A stretch of DNA of 64,000 bases from Leptospiraceae bacterium (GTDB taxonomy: Bacteria; Spirochaetota; Leptospiria; Leptospirales; Leptospiraceae). Under the pieces are notes generated by a model. That model was given only the letters and a program-made list of their open reading frames with translations. It had not been told where the DNA came from and did not search any database. Each line of letters opens with the position of its first letter. Position 1 is the first letter of the stretch. The stretch is from contig JADJSX010000023.1 in the NCBI GenBank assembly GCA_016711485.1, positions 310,001-374,000 of the forward strand, given 5' to 3'. Shown one piece after another: positions 8,758-16,896 of the stretch. The position numbers and the translations under genes were made by a program.

Positions 8758-9293
8758 TTTTTTGCTACCTTACGTAAAGTATGATAACCTCGATGGGCTA
8801 TAACTTTTACATTTGCTTCTGATAATTTGAGTTTAGCGGAAACCTCTTTAATGCTTAAACCTTGAATTTTTAGCATTTGAATAATTTGTTTTTGTTTTCC
8901 TGGAAGTTCATTTACTAATCGAATAATTTCATTTGTCCTCTCAACTTCATCGGATTCGTGTTTTTTGGGAGAGCTTATATTTTCTATTTCTGCTACAATT
9001 TGATTTGCATTGATCTTTTGAATTCTTTTGTAGTATTTAACTAGAGTGTTTTTTGCGATGGCATACATCCACGGATAAAACGGTTTAGCCGGTAAATAGG
9101 TGTGTCTGGAACTATGGATTGCGATTAAAATTTCTTGTAATACATCCTCTCTATCGTCAACTGATCCTATTCGTTTAGATAAAAACTTGGAGAGGGTAAT
9201 ACTAATTTGATTAAGTAGAATGCGATAGGAATTTGAATTACCTGCTTGTGTTTCAGCCATCAATCGAGAAAGTGAATCTTTGTATTCTACCAT
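8754..9293 (-). CDS. ECF sigma factor, SigF-like
   Basis: About 179 residues, with region 2 (REDVLQEILIAIHSSRHTY, then FYPWMYAIAKNTLVKYYKR) and region 4 (LPGKQKQIIQMLKIQGLSIKEVSAKLKLSEANVKVIAHRG) of an extracytoplasmic-function sigma factor. The frame is open further upstream (ATG at 9347, TTG at 9401), but the family domain begins right after the ATG at 9293. That ATG lies inside a perfect inverted repeat and has no strong ribosome site. The gene overlaps its anti-sigma partner. It probably directs transcription of the neighbouring redox genes. Confidence 0.8.
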   Translation of the reverse strand: MVEYKDSLSRLMAETQAGNSNSYRILLNQISITLSKFLSKRIGSVDDREDVLQEILIAIHSSRHTYLPAKPFYPWMYAIAKNTLVKYYKRIQKINANQIVAEIENISSPKKHESDEVERTNEIIRLVNELPGKQKQIIQMLKIQGLSIKEVSAKLKLSEANVKVIAHRGYHTLRKVAKK

Positions 9294-9317
9294 ATTATTT
9301 TTACTATAATATGGTAG
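9287..9317 (-). promoter_or_regulatory. 12-bp perfect inverted repeat over the sigma start codon
   Basis: CTACCATATTAT (9287-9298) and ATAATATGGTAG (9306-9317) are exact reverse complements around a 7-base spacer. On the coding (minus) strand the second arm of the stem contains the ATG at 9293. If transcription starts upstream, the start codon would be buried in a hairpin. Alternatively the repeat is a protein-binding operator. Confidence 0.6.
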
Positions 9318-9354
9318 GTATGGTCTGGAATAAAGTAACAAAATCATATTAATT

Positions 9355-9864
9355 CTATTTGCTGAGATTTTTATATTCGATAGTTGAATAAGCAAAACCA
9401 AAGGACTCTTCTATTTTCATATCTGGAAAATGAAAGTTGAATCCCATTCTTAAAATTGCCATGTGATGAATTGTATGTTCGGTTATATAATGAAGTTCTC
9501 TTTCTAAGTTTGTATTTATTTGAGTGGGATTACTAATTGTTAGACCTGTTTCAAGAATTAATTGCCGGTTCATATAATGATTTAAATTGAGAATATAATC
9601 GGCTTGGTCTAATAAGGTTCGTATCGCATAGTCTCGGTTGGTTTCTAATTTTGTGTCTCGAGTTCGATTATCGTAGTTAACTTTTCCAGATTGAATACCC
9701 TTTAATAAACATTCTGGAAAATTATAGATATGTCTGACATGTTCGCCTATACTAGAACCACCAAATAGAGAGAGTTTTTCTGAATAGGAAATTTCAGATA
9801 CTTGCTGTAAATGATTTACTAGTTGATGAATTAGGTTTATAAAGTTTTGAATATTTATTAGCAT
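9355..9864 (-). CDS. DinB-family-like protein
   Basis: A 169-residue, mostly helical protein of the DinB/YfiT four-helix-bundle type. Histidines that could bind a metal are in SIGEHVRHIYN and in the late helix ITEHTIHHMAILRMG. DinB-like proteins often act as thiol-dependent or metal-dependent transferases, but the reaction cannot be assigned here. It lies between the cupredoxin-like gene (7-base gap) and the sigma factor gene in the same direction. That placement suggests it belongs to the stress locus. Confidence 0.65.
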   Translation of the reverse strand: MLINIQNFINLIHQLVNHLQQVSEISYSEKLSLFGGSSIGEHVRHIYNFPECLLKGIQSGKVNYDNRTRDTKLETNRDYAIRTLLDQADYILNLNHYMNRQLILETGLTISNPTQINTNLERELHYITEHTIHHMAILRMGFNFHFPDMKIEESFGFAYSTIEYKNLSK

Positions 9865-9871
9865 ACTTGTT

Positions 9872-10309
9872 TTACTCTACTATGATATCGTAGTCCGGTG
9901 TAGAATTTAATGGACAACTAATTTTATACACTCCCGGTTTTAAATTTACAGTATAATCTTTAGTAACTCCATTGAATAATCCTCCTCCACTTGTTCCGGG
10001 TAATAACAATCTACCCAATCCAGTTCCTCGTAGCCAAAACCCTACTTCATACGGAACTCCTTTGTTTGTAACACGAAAACTGTATTCTCCGGATTTGAGT
10101 TTTAGAGTTTGGAAGGTTTTTTTGCGCTCGGAAATTAAAGTGGAATTTATTTTTGCACAATCAGATTCATCCTTTGATTGAAATCCCAAATCTTTTCCTT
10201 CCATTTCCAAAAATTGACAAGGAGTTTGGGTAATAGAAATTATCCTCTTCTCCTGCGAATATATTTGGATAGATAGAAAAAATATTAATAACGTAAAAAT
10301 GTTTTTCAT
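9872..10309 (-). CDS. Secreted cupredoxin-like protein
   Basis: A 145-residue exported protein with signal peptide residues 1-18 ending near IYSQ. The mature part has ITQTPCQFLE near its start and a beta-rich C-terminal half: GEYSFRVTNKGVPYEVGFWLRG, then LKPGVYKISCPLNSTPDYDIIV. This is how small cupredoxin-fold domains look, but the full copper-ligand set is not evident. Two cysteines near the N-terminus and one in KISCPL remain. Its ATG overlaps the msrB stop as ATGA, so a periplasmic redox or metal role alongside MsrB is inferred. Confidence 0.55.
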   Translation of the reverse strand: MKNIFTLLIFFLSIQIYSQEKRIISITQTPCQFLEMEGKDLGFQSKDESDCAKINSTLISERKKTFQTLKLKSGEYSFRVTNKGVPYEVGFWLRGTGLGRLLLPGTSGGGLFNGVTKDYTVNLKPGVYKISCPLNSTPDYDIIVE

Positions 10310-10809
10310 TTTGAGTCACTCCTTATAAATTTTAAAGCAATTCCATTGATACAATATCGTAACCCAGTGGGAGCAGGACCATCGTTGAATACATGTCCCA
10401 AATGACCGCCACAACGGTTACAGAATACTTCCGTTCGAGTCATACCCCAACTTCGATCCGTTTCTTCGCCTACTTTCTGTTTGTCGATAGGTTGATAAAA
10501 ACTAGGCCAGCCGGTTCCAGAGTCAAACTTATGATTAGAGTCAAACAACTGATTGCCGCAAGCAGCACAAACAAAATGTCCTTTGTCTTTTACTGTAAAT
10601 TCGTGTGTAAAAGGACGTTCTGTTCCTTTTTCTCGTAATACATTATACGCTTCAGGGCTGAGAATCTTTTTCCATTCGTTTTCCGTTTTAGAAATTTCGA
10701 ATTTATGTTTGGTTTTTGGTTCTCCATCAATCGTTCTTGTACAGTGAAATAAAAAAAATAGAAAGACGATTGTTAAGTTTATATATACAACTAACGTTTT
10801 GTGTAACAT
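10306..10809 (-). CDS. msrB: Peptide methionine (R)-S-oxide reductase, lipoprotein
   Basis: A 167-residue MsrB. The zinc-binding pairs CAAC and CNRC, the FDSGTGWPSF motif, GHLGHVFNDGP and the catalytic C153 in RYCINGIALKF are all present. Residues 1-23 form a signal peptide ending in LFHC, so this MsrB is probably a lipoprotein that repairs oxidised methionine in exported proteins. AAAGGAG lies about 11 bases upstream of the ATG. It overlaps the cupredoxin-like gene and follows the DoxX gene by 89 bases, consistent with an oxidative-stress operon under the adjacent sigma/anti-sigma pair. Confidence 0.92.
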   Translation of the reverse strand: MLHKTLVVYINLTIVFLFFLFHCTRTIDGEPKTKHKFEISKTENEWKKILSPEAYNVLREKGTERPFTHEFTVKDKGHFVCAACGNQLFDSNHKFDSGTGWPSFYQPIDKQKVGEETDRSWGMTRTEVFCNRCGGHLGHVFNDGPAPTGLRYCINGIALKFIRSDSK

Positions 10810-10898
10810 GGATTTATTGAACTCCTTTGTTTATATTGATGGAACAATTCTTAGTGAAGAATTTTGAATTTGTAAATTGATTTTGTTTAGTTAGTATT

Positions 10899-11321
10899 CT
10901 AATTTGTTTTATCATTTTTCCTAAGTCCTATTTTTAGTTTAACATCATTTAGTAGTTGGATAAATTCTGCTTTCTTTAATATTAAGATCGCGATCGAGAA
11001 AAAAAATACTATTAAAGCTAACATAAATAATAAACCTCCGTCATCTAAAACTACGATACCGAGTAGAGTTAAATGGCTTACTATTGCACCGGAAATGATT
11101 CCAATGGATAGAATTGCACCGAATATCACAGTCGGAGGAAATAGAAGTAAGATGGATGCTATAAGCTCTCCAATTCCAGAACCGATTCTTCCGTATGGCT
11201 CAAGACCTAGTGTCGAGAAAATATAGACTGATTCGGCACTGGCTGTGAATTTAAAGAACAATGTTTGTAGAAGTATTAACGCTACTATGAGCCGGAGGAA
11301 TAAAAGGATGATATTTTTCAT
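10899..11321 (-). CDS. DoxX-family membrane protein
   Basis: A 140-residue protein with four predicted helices and a DoxX-like outline (LRLIVALILLQTLFFKFT in the first helix, then a GIGELIASILLL helix). DoxX-like proteins are frequent members of sulfur or oxidative-stress regulons, including the Caulobacter SigF regulon. AGGAAACTTT precedes the ATG. A possible ECF-type promoter lies 32 bases upstream. It is the first gene of the minus-strand redox locus. Confidence 0.75.
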   Translation of the reverse strand: MKNIILLFLRLIVALILLQTLFFKFTASAESVYIFSTLGLEPYGRIGSGIGELIASILLLFPPTVIFGAILSIGIISGAIVSHLTLLGIVVLDDGGLLFMLALIVFFFSIAILILKKAEFIQLLNDVKLKIGLRKNDKTN

Positions 11322-11352
11322 AAAGTTTCCTATTTTTTTTATCTGAATAGGA

Positions 11353-11378
11353 TTTGCACACCAATCAAATAAAGTTAC
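11353..11378 (-). promoter_or_regulatory. Possible ECF (SigF-type) promoter of the DoxX gene
   Basis: On the minus strand GTAACT (11373-11378), a 16-base spacer and CAAA (11353-11356) resemble the Caulobacter SigF consensus GTAACC-N16-CGAA as I recall it. The -10 end lies 32 bases before the start codon, a sensible leader length. One mismatch in each box keeps this tentative. Confidence 0.4.
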
Positions 11379-11461
11379 AAAAAAGTTTTACTTTGAGTTT
11401 TTTTATAATCTCTATGAAAATTACTTGAACTCTTTGAATCATAAGGAAAATAACGCTCGTT

Positions 11462-12673
11462 ATGAAACAAAAATTGGTTTCTTTAGTAGAACTTCTAATT
11501 GGTGACTTTAAAAAGAACTCTCTCGAACATCGACTTTTTAATTCAATTTCACTTGTAAATGGGATATTAAATATAATTGGTTCATTTGGAACTTTTTATC
11601 TTCCGAATTTTATGTTTTTGTTTTTATTAAATTTTGGAACAGGAATTGTATTTTTAATTCTCTATTATTTAGCGAGAGTTAAGAGTATTTACTATATTTT
11701 ATATTGGCCTCTAAATCTTACGATCGTAATTTTTTTGTCGGTTAATTGGTTTACCAACGGTGGCTCGCATGGTGGTTCTCATTATTATTTAATTCCTGCA
11801 CTCGTGATTGCAACTATCCTAGCGAGGAATAATAATATTATTTTTGTTTATGGATTTTATGCAATTTTAACATTAACTTTATTTTGGGTAGAATACTATT
11901 ATCCGCAATATGTAACTATGTTTAATACGGACCAAGATAGGTATTTTGATGCTTCTTTTAATTACTCATTTGTTCAAATTTTTACTGGTATACTCATATT
12001 TATTTTATCCAGAAATTTAGATTTAGAAAGAAAAAAATCAGAAAAGTTACTTTTAAATATCCTCCCCGAAAAAATCGCAATTGAGTTAAAAAGAAATAAT
12101 ATTGTAACGCCTGTAAAGTATGATAGTGTTTCCGTATTATTTACAGATATGGCTGGATTTACTGCAATTGCCGAGAAAATGAAACCGGAAGAATTACTCA
12201 CAGAGTTAGATCATATATTTTCCGTATTTGACTCTATAGTCAAAAAACATGGAGTAGAAAAAATAAAAACTATCGGAGACGCATATATGGCTGTCGGAGG
12301 AATTCCAGAAGTAAACCAAACAAATGCGGTTGACTCTGTATTATGCGCTTTAGAGTTTCAAGATTTTATGAAATTTTTACAAGTGAAACGAAAAATGGAA
12401 ATGAAACCTTTTTTTGAATTACGTCTTGGTATCCATACCGGAAGTGTAGTGGCAGGTGTAATTGGTCACGAAAAAATTGCTTATGATGTTTGGGGGGATA
12501 CAGTTAACACTGCTAGCAGAATGGAATCTTCTGGGGTTGTGGGAGAAATCAATATTTCTTCCTCGACTTACGAACTTGTAAAAGATATTTTTGTATGTGA
12601 GTATCGCGGGAAAATATCCGCAAAGAATAAAGGTGAAATAGATATGTATTTAGTAAAGGGAAAAAAAACTTAA
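11462..12673 (+). CDS. Membrane-anchored class III adenylate cyclase
   Basis: A 403-residue protein. Residues 25-185 hold about six membrane helices with a WFTNGGSHGGSHYY loop. A short linker (NILPEKIAIELKRN) leads to a class III cyclase domain. The metal-binding aspartates are D229 (FTDMAGF) and D273 (TIGDAYM). K269 and the aspartate in YDVWGDTVN fit adenine recognition, so cAMP rather than cGMP is the likely product. The conserved NTASRMES segment is intact. It diverges from the DoxX operon and is followed after 5 bases by an alpha/beta hydrolase. Confidence 0.88.
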   Translation: MKQKLVSLVELLIGDFKKNSLEHRLFNSISLVNGILNIIGSFGTFYLPNFMFLFLLNFGTGIVFLILYYLARVKSIYYILYWPLNLTIVIFLSVNWFTNGGSHGGSHYYLIPALVIATILARNNNIIFVYGFYAILTLTLFWVEYYYPQYVTMFNTDQDRYFDASFNYSFVQIFTGILIFILSRNLDLERKKSEKLLLNILPEKIAIELKRNNIVTPVKYDSVSVLFTDMAGFTAIAEKMKPEELLTELDHIFSVFDSIVKKHGVEKIKTIGDAYMAVGGIPEVNQTNAVDSVLCALEFQDFMKFLQVKRKMEMKPFFELRLGIHTGSVVAGVIGHEKIAYDVWGDTVNTASRMESSGVVGEINISSSTYELVKDIFVCEYRGKISAKNKGEIDMYLVKGKKT

Positions 12674-12678
12674 AATAA

Positions 12679-13554
12679 ATGGTACGATTAAATCACTTCC
12701 TTTATAAATCTATTTATTCTTACTTTTCTTATACTCGTTACAAGGTTTTGACAAATGAATTAGGGTTAAAGCAGTCTTATGCGGACATAGGCGGTCAAAA
12801 GATTTGTTATTTTATGTCGCAAAATGATGGTCAGCCGCTAGTTCTCATTCATGGGCTTTTAGATTCAGCCTTCGGATTTAGAAAAATAGTTCCCTATTTA
12901 GATAAAAAATACAAACTCTATTTAATAGATATTCCTGGATTTGGAAAAAGTAAACTCCCACTGATAAAGTATCTTTACCAAGTAGACATTTTTTCTAAAA
13001 TGATTTACAAGCTTTTTCAAAAACTCGATTTGAATAATATCGTGTTATGTGGTCACTCTATGGGCGGTTTGATTGCTCAACATTTAACAATTCACGATTC
13101 TAATTGGAAACGGATTGAAAAATTAGTATTACTTTCTTCTGGTGGAATTCCACATCCAGAGCGAGATAAAATGAGAGCGATTCTCTTTCCGGCAGACCAC
13201 GAAGAAGTAGGTAGGCTATTACAACATTTGTACTACAAAGAAACACCAATGCCTTCGAAACTCATTCGTAAAACACTCGTACATGTTTGGAATAGTAAAG
13301 AATACGAGTTTTTAGCAGAAAATACTATTGAACGAGAATCTGAAATTTTCTTCGGGAAAGAGGCTAAAAAAATAAAAATTCCTACTTGGATTATTTCCGG
13401 TAAACAAGACTTAATCACAACTACCGAAGCTATGCAAATGCTTAAGTCTTATATTCGTGGTAGTAAACTTATTTTACTCGATCACACTCGGCATGCCATT
13501 CATTTGGAAAAACCGAAAGACATAGCTATAATTTTAAATGAAATAATAATTTAA
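12679..13554 (+). CDS. Alpha/beta hydrolase
   Basis: A 291-residue alpha/beta hydrolase. The oxyanion segment is VLIHGLLDSAFGF. The catalytic triad is S127 in GHSMGG, D244 in SGKQDLI and H272 in TRHAIHLEKP. The GFGKSKLP segment between the strands is typical of esterase/lipase-like members. It starts 5 bases after the cyclase stop, so the two are probably co-transcribed. There is no signal peptide. The substrate is not inferable. Confidence 0.85.
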   Translation: MVRLNHFLYKSIYSYFSYTRYKVLTNELGLKQSYADIGGQKICYFMSQNDGQPLVLIHGLLDSAFGFRKIVPYLDKKYKLYLIDIPGFGKSKLPLIKYLYQVDIFSKMIYKLFQKLDLNNIVLCGHSMGGLIAQHLTIHDSNWKRIEKLVLLSSGGIPHPERDKMRAILFPADHEEVGRLLQHLYYKETPMPSKLIRKTLVHVWNSKEYEFLAENTIERESEIFFGKEAKKIKIPTWIISGKQDLITTTEAMQMLKSYIRGSKLILLDHTRHAIHLEKPKDIAIILNEIII

Positions 13555-13707
13555 GTCAGTGACAAATATCTTGTACTATGGTATAATTAGAACAGGATTC
13601 TAATTTGACTTCAATGCAAATATAATGATAGAATGAGAGATGACTGCTAAGTCAGCTATGGGAAAATCAGAGACTTTGTATTGGAAATTGGAACAAGGAC
13701 GGAGCTC

Positions 13708-14295
13708 ATGGAAAACCTATCTATTGAAGAATTACAAGCTAAAAATCAAGAAGGAGAAACGTTATTACACCTAGCTACAATTCCGGGAAATTTAGAGAGA
13801 GTTAAATACTTATTAGAAAGTGGTTTAGAGGTAAATGCTGTTACTAATTTTTGGCATACACCTCTACACTATGCAGTGAATTTTGGCTGGTTTGAAATCG
13901 CAAAATTTCTAATCGAAAAAGGTGCAAAAGTCAATGCTTTGACTAATTTTGATTATTCTCCGCTTCATTATGCGGCAAATCAAGGTCGAGCAAATATAGC
14001 AAAATTATTAATCGAAAAAGGGACTCCTTTAAATATACAAAATATGTTTGGGCAGACTGCTTTGCATTGTGCGGCAAATCATCAGAAGTCTGAGTTTGAT
14101 TGTAAAGATTGCGGAAGTCGATATCATTATTGTGGGGCAAGTTACGGCAGGATCGAAGTCGTACGATTATTAATTGAAAATAAAGTAAAAGTACACTTAG
14201 AAGACGAAGATGGATTTACTGCTTTGGACTTAGCTAAAAAATTTCATTCTACCGAAATAGTAAGCCTCTTAATTCAAGCGCAATCTATGGAATAG
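13708..14295 (+). CDS. Ankyrin-repeat protein with a Cys-rich insertion
   Basis: About 195 residues. The ATG at 13708 follows AAGGA at a good spacing and is preferred over an in-frame TTG at 13681. Four to five ankyrin repeats are recognisable (GETLLHLA, HTPLHYA, YSPLHYAA, QTALHCAA, FTALDLA). The fourth repeat is interrupted by about 15 residues containing FDCKDCGSRYHYCG, a possible zinc-binding knuckle absent from its paralogue at 15555. Ankyrin proteins mediate protein contacts, and the partner is unknown. No signal peptide is present. Confidence 0.85.
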   Translation: MENLSIEELQAKNQEGETLLHLATIPGNLERVKYLLESGLEVNAVTNFWHTPLHYAVNFGWFEIAKFLIEKGAKVNALTNFDYSPLHYAANQGRANIAKLLIEKGTPLNIQNMFGQTALHCAANHQKSEFDCKDCGSRYHYCGASYGRIEVVRLLIENKVKVHLEDEDGFTALDLAKKFHSTEIVSLLIQAQSME

Positions 14296-14398
14296 ACGAT
14301 ATGCGTCTGTCGAATTATTGCCTCTGTATCAGCGTTTATGCTGAGTTGTAGTTTTTAAGTTTGCGAGTCGAAGTAAGGCTAAGCTTTTCACATCCCTG

Positions 14399-15325
14399 TT
14401 AGTGTTTAATTAAGTAACATTTATGTATTTTGTCGTTTCGAAAATCTTCTGGAATTGTATCTTTAGTAATATCTTGTATATTTTCTGTATGAATCGCATC
14501 TCCGTGTAATTTGAACTTTTGGAAATTATTTGAGAAAATAATTAAACCATCTTGGTTTAAATGATCTAAACAATGATTGATTAGAAAAGGATGGTCTTTT
14601 TGTACATCGAATGGAATTGGCATTTTTTTGGAACGAGAAAAAGTGGGTGGATCAATTACGATTAAATCAAATCTCCAGTTTTGTTTCATATTCTCTAAAA
14701 AAAATTGAACATTATCGCGAATGGCGATATGATTGAATTTCTCCAGACCGTTTAAATAAAAATTATCGCGAGACCAATCGCAATAGGTATTTGACATATC
14801 CACTGATGTCGTATAACGCACGCCAGCTTTTGCGGCGACTACACTAAAAGAAGAAGTATAGGAAAATAAATTCAACATTCTCTCTTTGCCTTTCGCAAAT
14901 TCATCTTTTACAAGAGTTCTTGTTTTTCGATGATCTAAAAAAATTCCAGTGTCCAAATAATCCTTGAGGTTAATAAAGAATTTTGCGCCATTTTCTTTAA
15001 TAATAAATCTTTCTTTTTCAGAAGCTACTTTTTCGTATTGGGCTCCTTCTTTTTGTCTACGGCGTGATTTTACATATTGATCTTGGGTTGGAATGGACAA
15101 AACTCTTTCGACTGCATCCCTAATTTGTGAAATGAGTAAATCTTCGTCAACGGAAGATTCACTTTCATAAATTTGAATATGAGCCTTTTTTAGATAAATG
15201 TCAATAGCGGCCGGAAAATTTGGTAGTTCTCTATCATAAATTCGATAGGCATCAACTTTGTTTGCAAGTATCCAAGAATCTAGTCTGCTTAAATTTTGAA
15301 TTAGAGTTTCAATCAGTTCGGTCAT
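14399..15325 (-). CDS. rlmK: RlmK-like 23S rRNA methyltransferase
   Basis: A 308-residue SAM-dependent methyltransferase that resembles the C-terminal half of E. coli RlmKL, which makes m7G2069 in 23S rRNA. The N-terminal strand DAYRIYDRELPNFPAAIDIY matches that enzyme. So do KSRRRQKEGAQYEK, LDTGIFLDHRKTR, the SAM loop NLFSYTSSFSV, SVDMSNTY, DPPTFSRSKK, FSNNFQKF and the ending IHKCYLI. It stands alone without the RlmL half. It sits between the two ankyrin genes on the opposite strand. Confidence 0.82.
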   Translation of the reverse strand: MTELIETLIQNLSRLDSWILANKVDAYRIYDRELPNFPAAIDIYLKKAHIQIYESESSVDEDLLISQIRDAVERVLSIPTQDQYVKSRRRQKEGAQYEKVASEKERFIIKENGAKFFINLKDYLDTGIFLDHRKTRTLVKDEFAKGKERMLNLFSYTSSFSVVAAKAGVRYTTSVDMSNTYCDWSRDNFYLNGLEKFNHIAIRDNVQFFLENMKQNWRFDLIVIDPPTFSRSKKMPIPFDVQKDHPFLINHCLDHLNQDGLIIFSNNFQKFKLHGDAIHTENIQDITKDTIPEDFRNDKIHKCYLIKH

Positions 15326-15554
15326 AAGTCTCTACCAGATTTAGCTAAGCCCAAAGAAGCTCAATTAGTTATTCTAACAAAATGTGTTGATGATGACAAA
15401 AATCATGGGAACCTGTAGGCATTTTAGTGAAATTGTTTTTGACTTCTGTGAAATGGTTTGTCTAAGGTAGACTAACGTTTAGAAAATAAAATTTTTTCTA
15501 AATCAAAATATAAATAAGACATAAACAAGAGAAATTAAATGAGAGGAGTAATAA

Positions 15555-16109
15555 ATGAATAGAGAATTTTTGGATAAACCATCGCATGGTAATGCATACG
15601 AAGTAGATACCACTGTAAACCCAGAAACAAAAAATTCAGATGGTCAGACTTTATTGCATATTGCTGTAAACCAAGGCAATATTGAATTGGTGGGAAGACT
15701 TTTAGATCAAGGTTTAAATGTAAATGCAGTTAGCAATCAGTGGTACACACCACTTCATTATGCTGCTAATCACAGCGATTTAAAGATAGCAGACTTACTG
15801 CTTAATAGTGGTGCAAAAATAAATGCACTTAGTAATTTTGATTATACTCCGCTTCACTACGCAGCACATAAGGGAAGTCTTGAATTAGCAAAGCTGTTAA
15901 TTGAAAAAGGAGCCAATTTAAATATTAGAAATACTTTTGGTCATACTCCACTTCATTGTGCAGCAAATCATGGAAGAACTTCCGTCGCAGCGCTCCTGAT
16001 TGAAAAGGGTGCTAAATTACATATAGAAGATGAAGATGGGTATACTCCCCTTGAATTAGCAAAGAAATCCGGATATTCTGATATTGTAAATTTGCTCCAA
16101 GCCCGTTAA
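15555..16109 (+). CDS. Ankyrin-repeat protein
   Basis: A 184-residue protein with five ankyrin repeats (QTLLHIA, YTPLHYAAN, YTPLHYAAH, HTPLHCAAN, YTPLELA). It is clearly a paralogue of the ankyrin gene at 13708. Both share VNAV(T/S)N, AL(T/S)NFDY(S/T)PLHYAA and EDEDG(F/Y)T(A/P)L segments, but this one lacks the Cys-rich insertion. GAGAGGAGTAATAA precedes the ATG. It has no export signal and probably acts in the cytoplasm as a binding scaffold. Confidence 0.88.
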   Translation: MNREFLDKPSHGNAYEVDTTVNPETKNSDGQTLLHIAVNQGNIELVGRLLDQGLNVNAVSNQWYTPLHYAANHSDLKIADLLLNSGAKINALSNFDYTPLHYAAHKGSLELAKLLIEKGANLNIRNTFGHTPLHCAANHGRTSVAALLIEKGAKLHIEDEDGYTPLELAKKSGYSDIVNLLQAR

Positions 16110-16117
16110 AAGACAGA

Positions 16118-16723
16118 TTACTGATTAAACAAAGGTTTTAAAATTTGTGTCCTGATTTCTTCTGCCTTTGTCGTTTCTCCGAACATTCTACCGTTGTGGT
16201 CAACTAAGTAGAATGTATCCTTTGCTCTCATTGTGATTTTATCTGTATCAATGGATCCAGAAATAATATTAATCTGATTTTCCAAAAGGACTTTTGTTAC
16301 ATGGTAGAGTAATCCTCTTCCAGAGTCCGCTTCAATATAAAAACAAGTTTGGTTCCTTTCTGGTTCATCTTGGAAGATTAATTCTGCCCGTTCTCGAAAA
16401 AAATTTTTGATAATCGGAGGTTTGTATTCATAATTTTGAAAAAGTTCTTCTAAACCTTTTCGTTTTGAAAAAATTATATCCATCATCAGTCCAATTTCCA
16501 CGGCTTTTTTGGAAGCAGGATTTGTATCAGACTTTAGGCGAAGGGTATCAATTGCATAATCAATTCCATCTTGGTTTACGGTAAGGATTTCGCCAGAAAT
16601 AATATCCCATCCTAGTAGATAGATGATAGATGCCATTCGATGAAAAGTTCCAATTTCTGTAACATCTGTTTTGAGAGTTACTAGGATTTCATCATCCAAT
16701 GTTTTGTATTGGAAATCAATCAT
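16118..16723 (-). CDS. ACT-domain protein, GlnD C-terminus-like
   Basis: A 201-residue cytoplasmic protein with two ACT-like regions. The first is LVTLKTDVTEIGTFHRMASIIYLLGWDIISGEI, and the second is CFYIEADSGRGLLYHVTKVLLENQINIISGSIDT. They resemble the tandem ACT domains at the C-terminus of the PII uridylyltransferase GlnD, but no nucleotidyltransferase or HD domain is attached. It probably senses an amino acid or nitrogen signal; ligand and target are unknown. It converges on the ankyrin gene with 8 bases between the stops. Confidence 0.7.
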   Translation of the reverse strand: MIDFQYKTLDDEILVTLKTDVTEIGTFHRMASIIYLLGWDIISGEILTVNQDGIDYAIDTLRLKSDTNPASKKAVEIGLMMDIIFSKRKGLEELFQNYEYKPPIIKNFFRERAELIFQDEPERNQTCFYIEADSGRGLLYHVTKVLLENQINIISGSIDTDKITMRAKDTFYLVDHNGRMFGETTKAEEIRTQILKPLFNQ

Positions 16724-16896
16724 GTATAGGTATTATTTAAGGTACTGATTTATAATCAATTAGAAATTCGACTAAATCGGGTAAATGCTGTTTTGTGGTA
16801 AGAAAGCATGCAGATTTATTGGGGCTAGGTCTCTTTTTAACCGAAAATAAAATAGGTGCTCAATTATTTACCAAATACCAATCTTGGGTCAAATTC

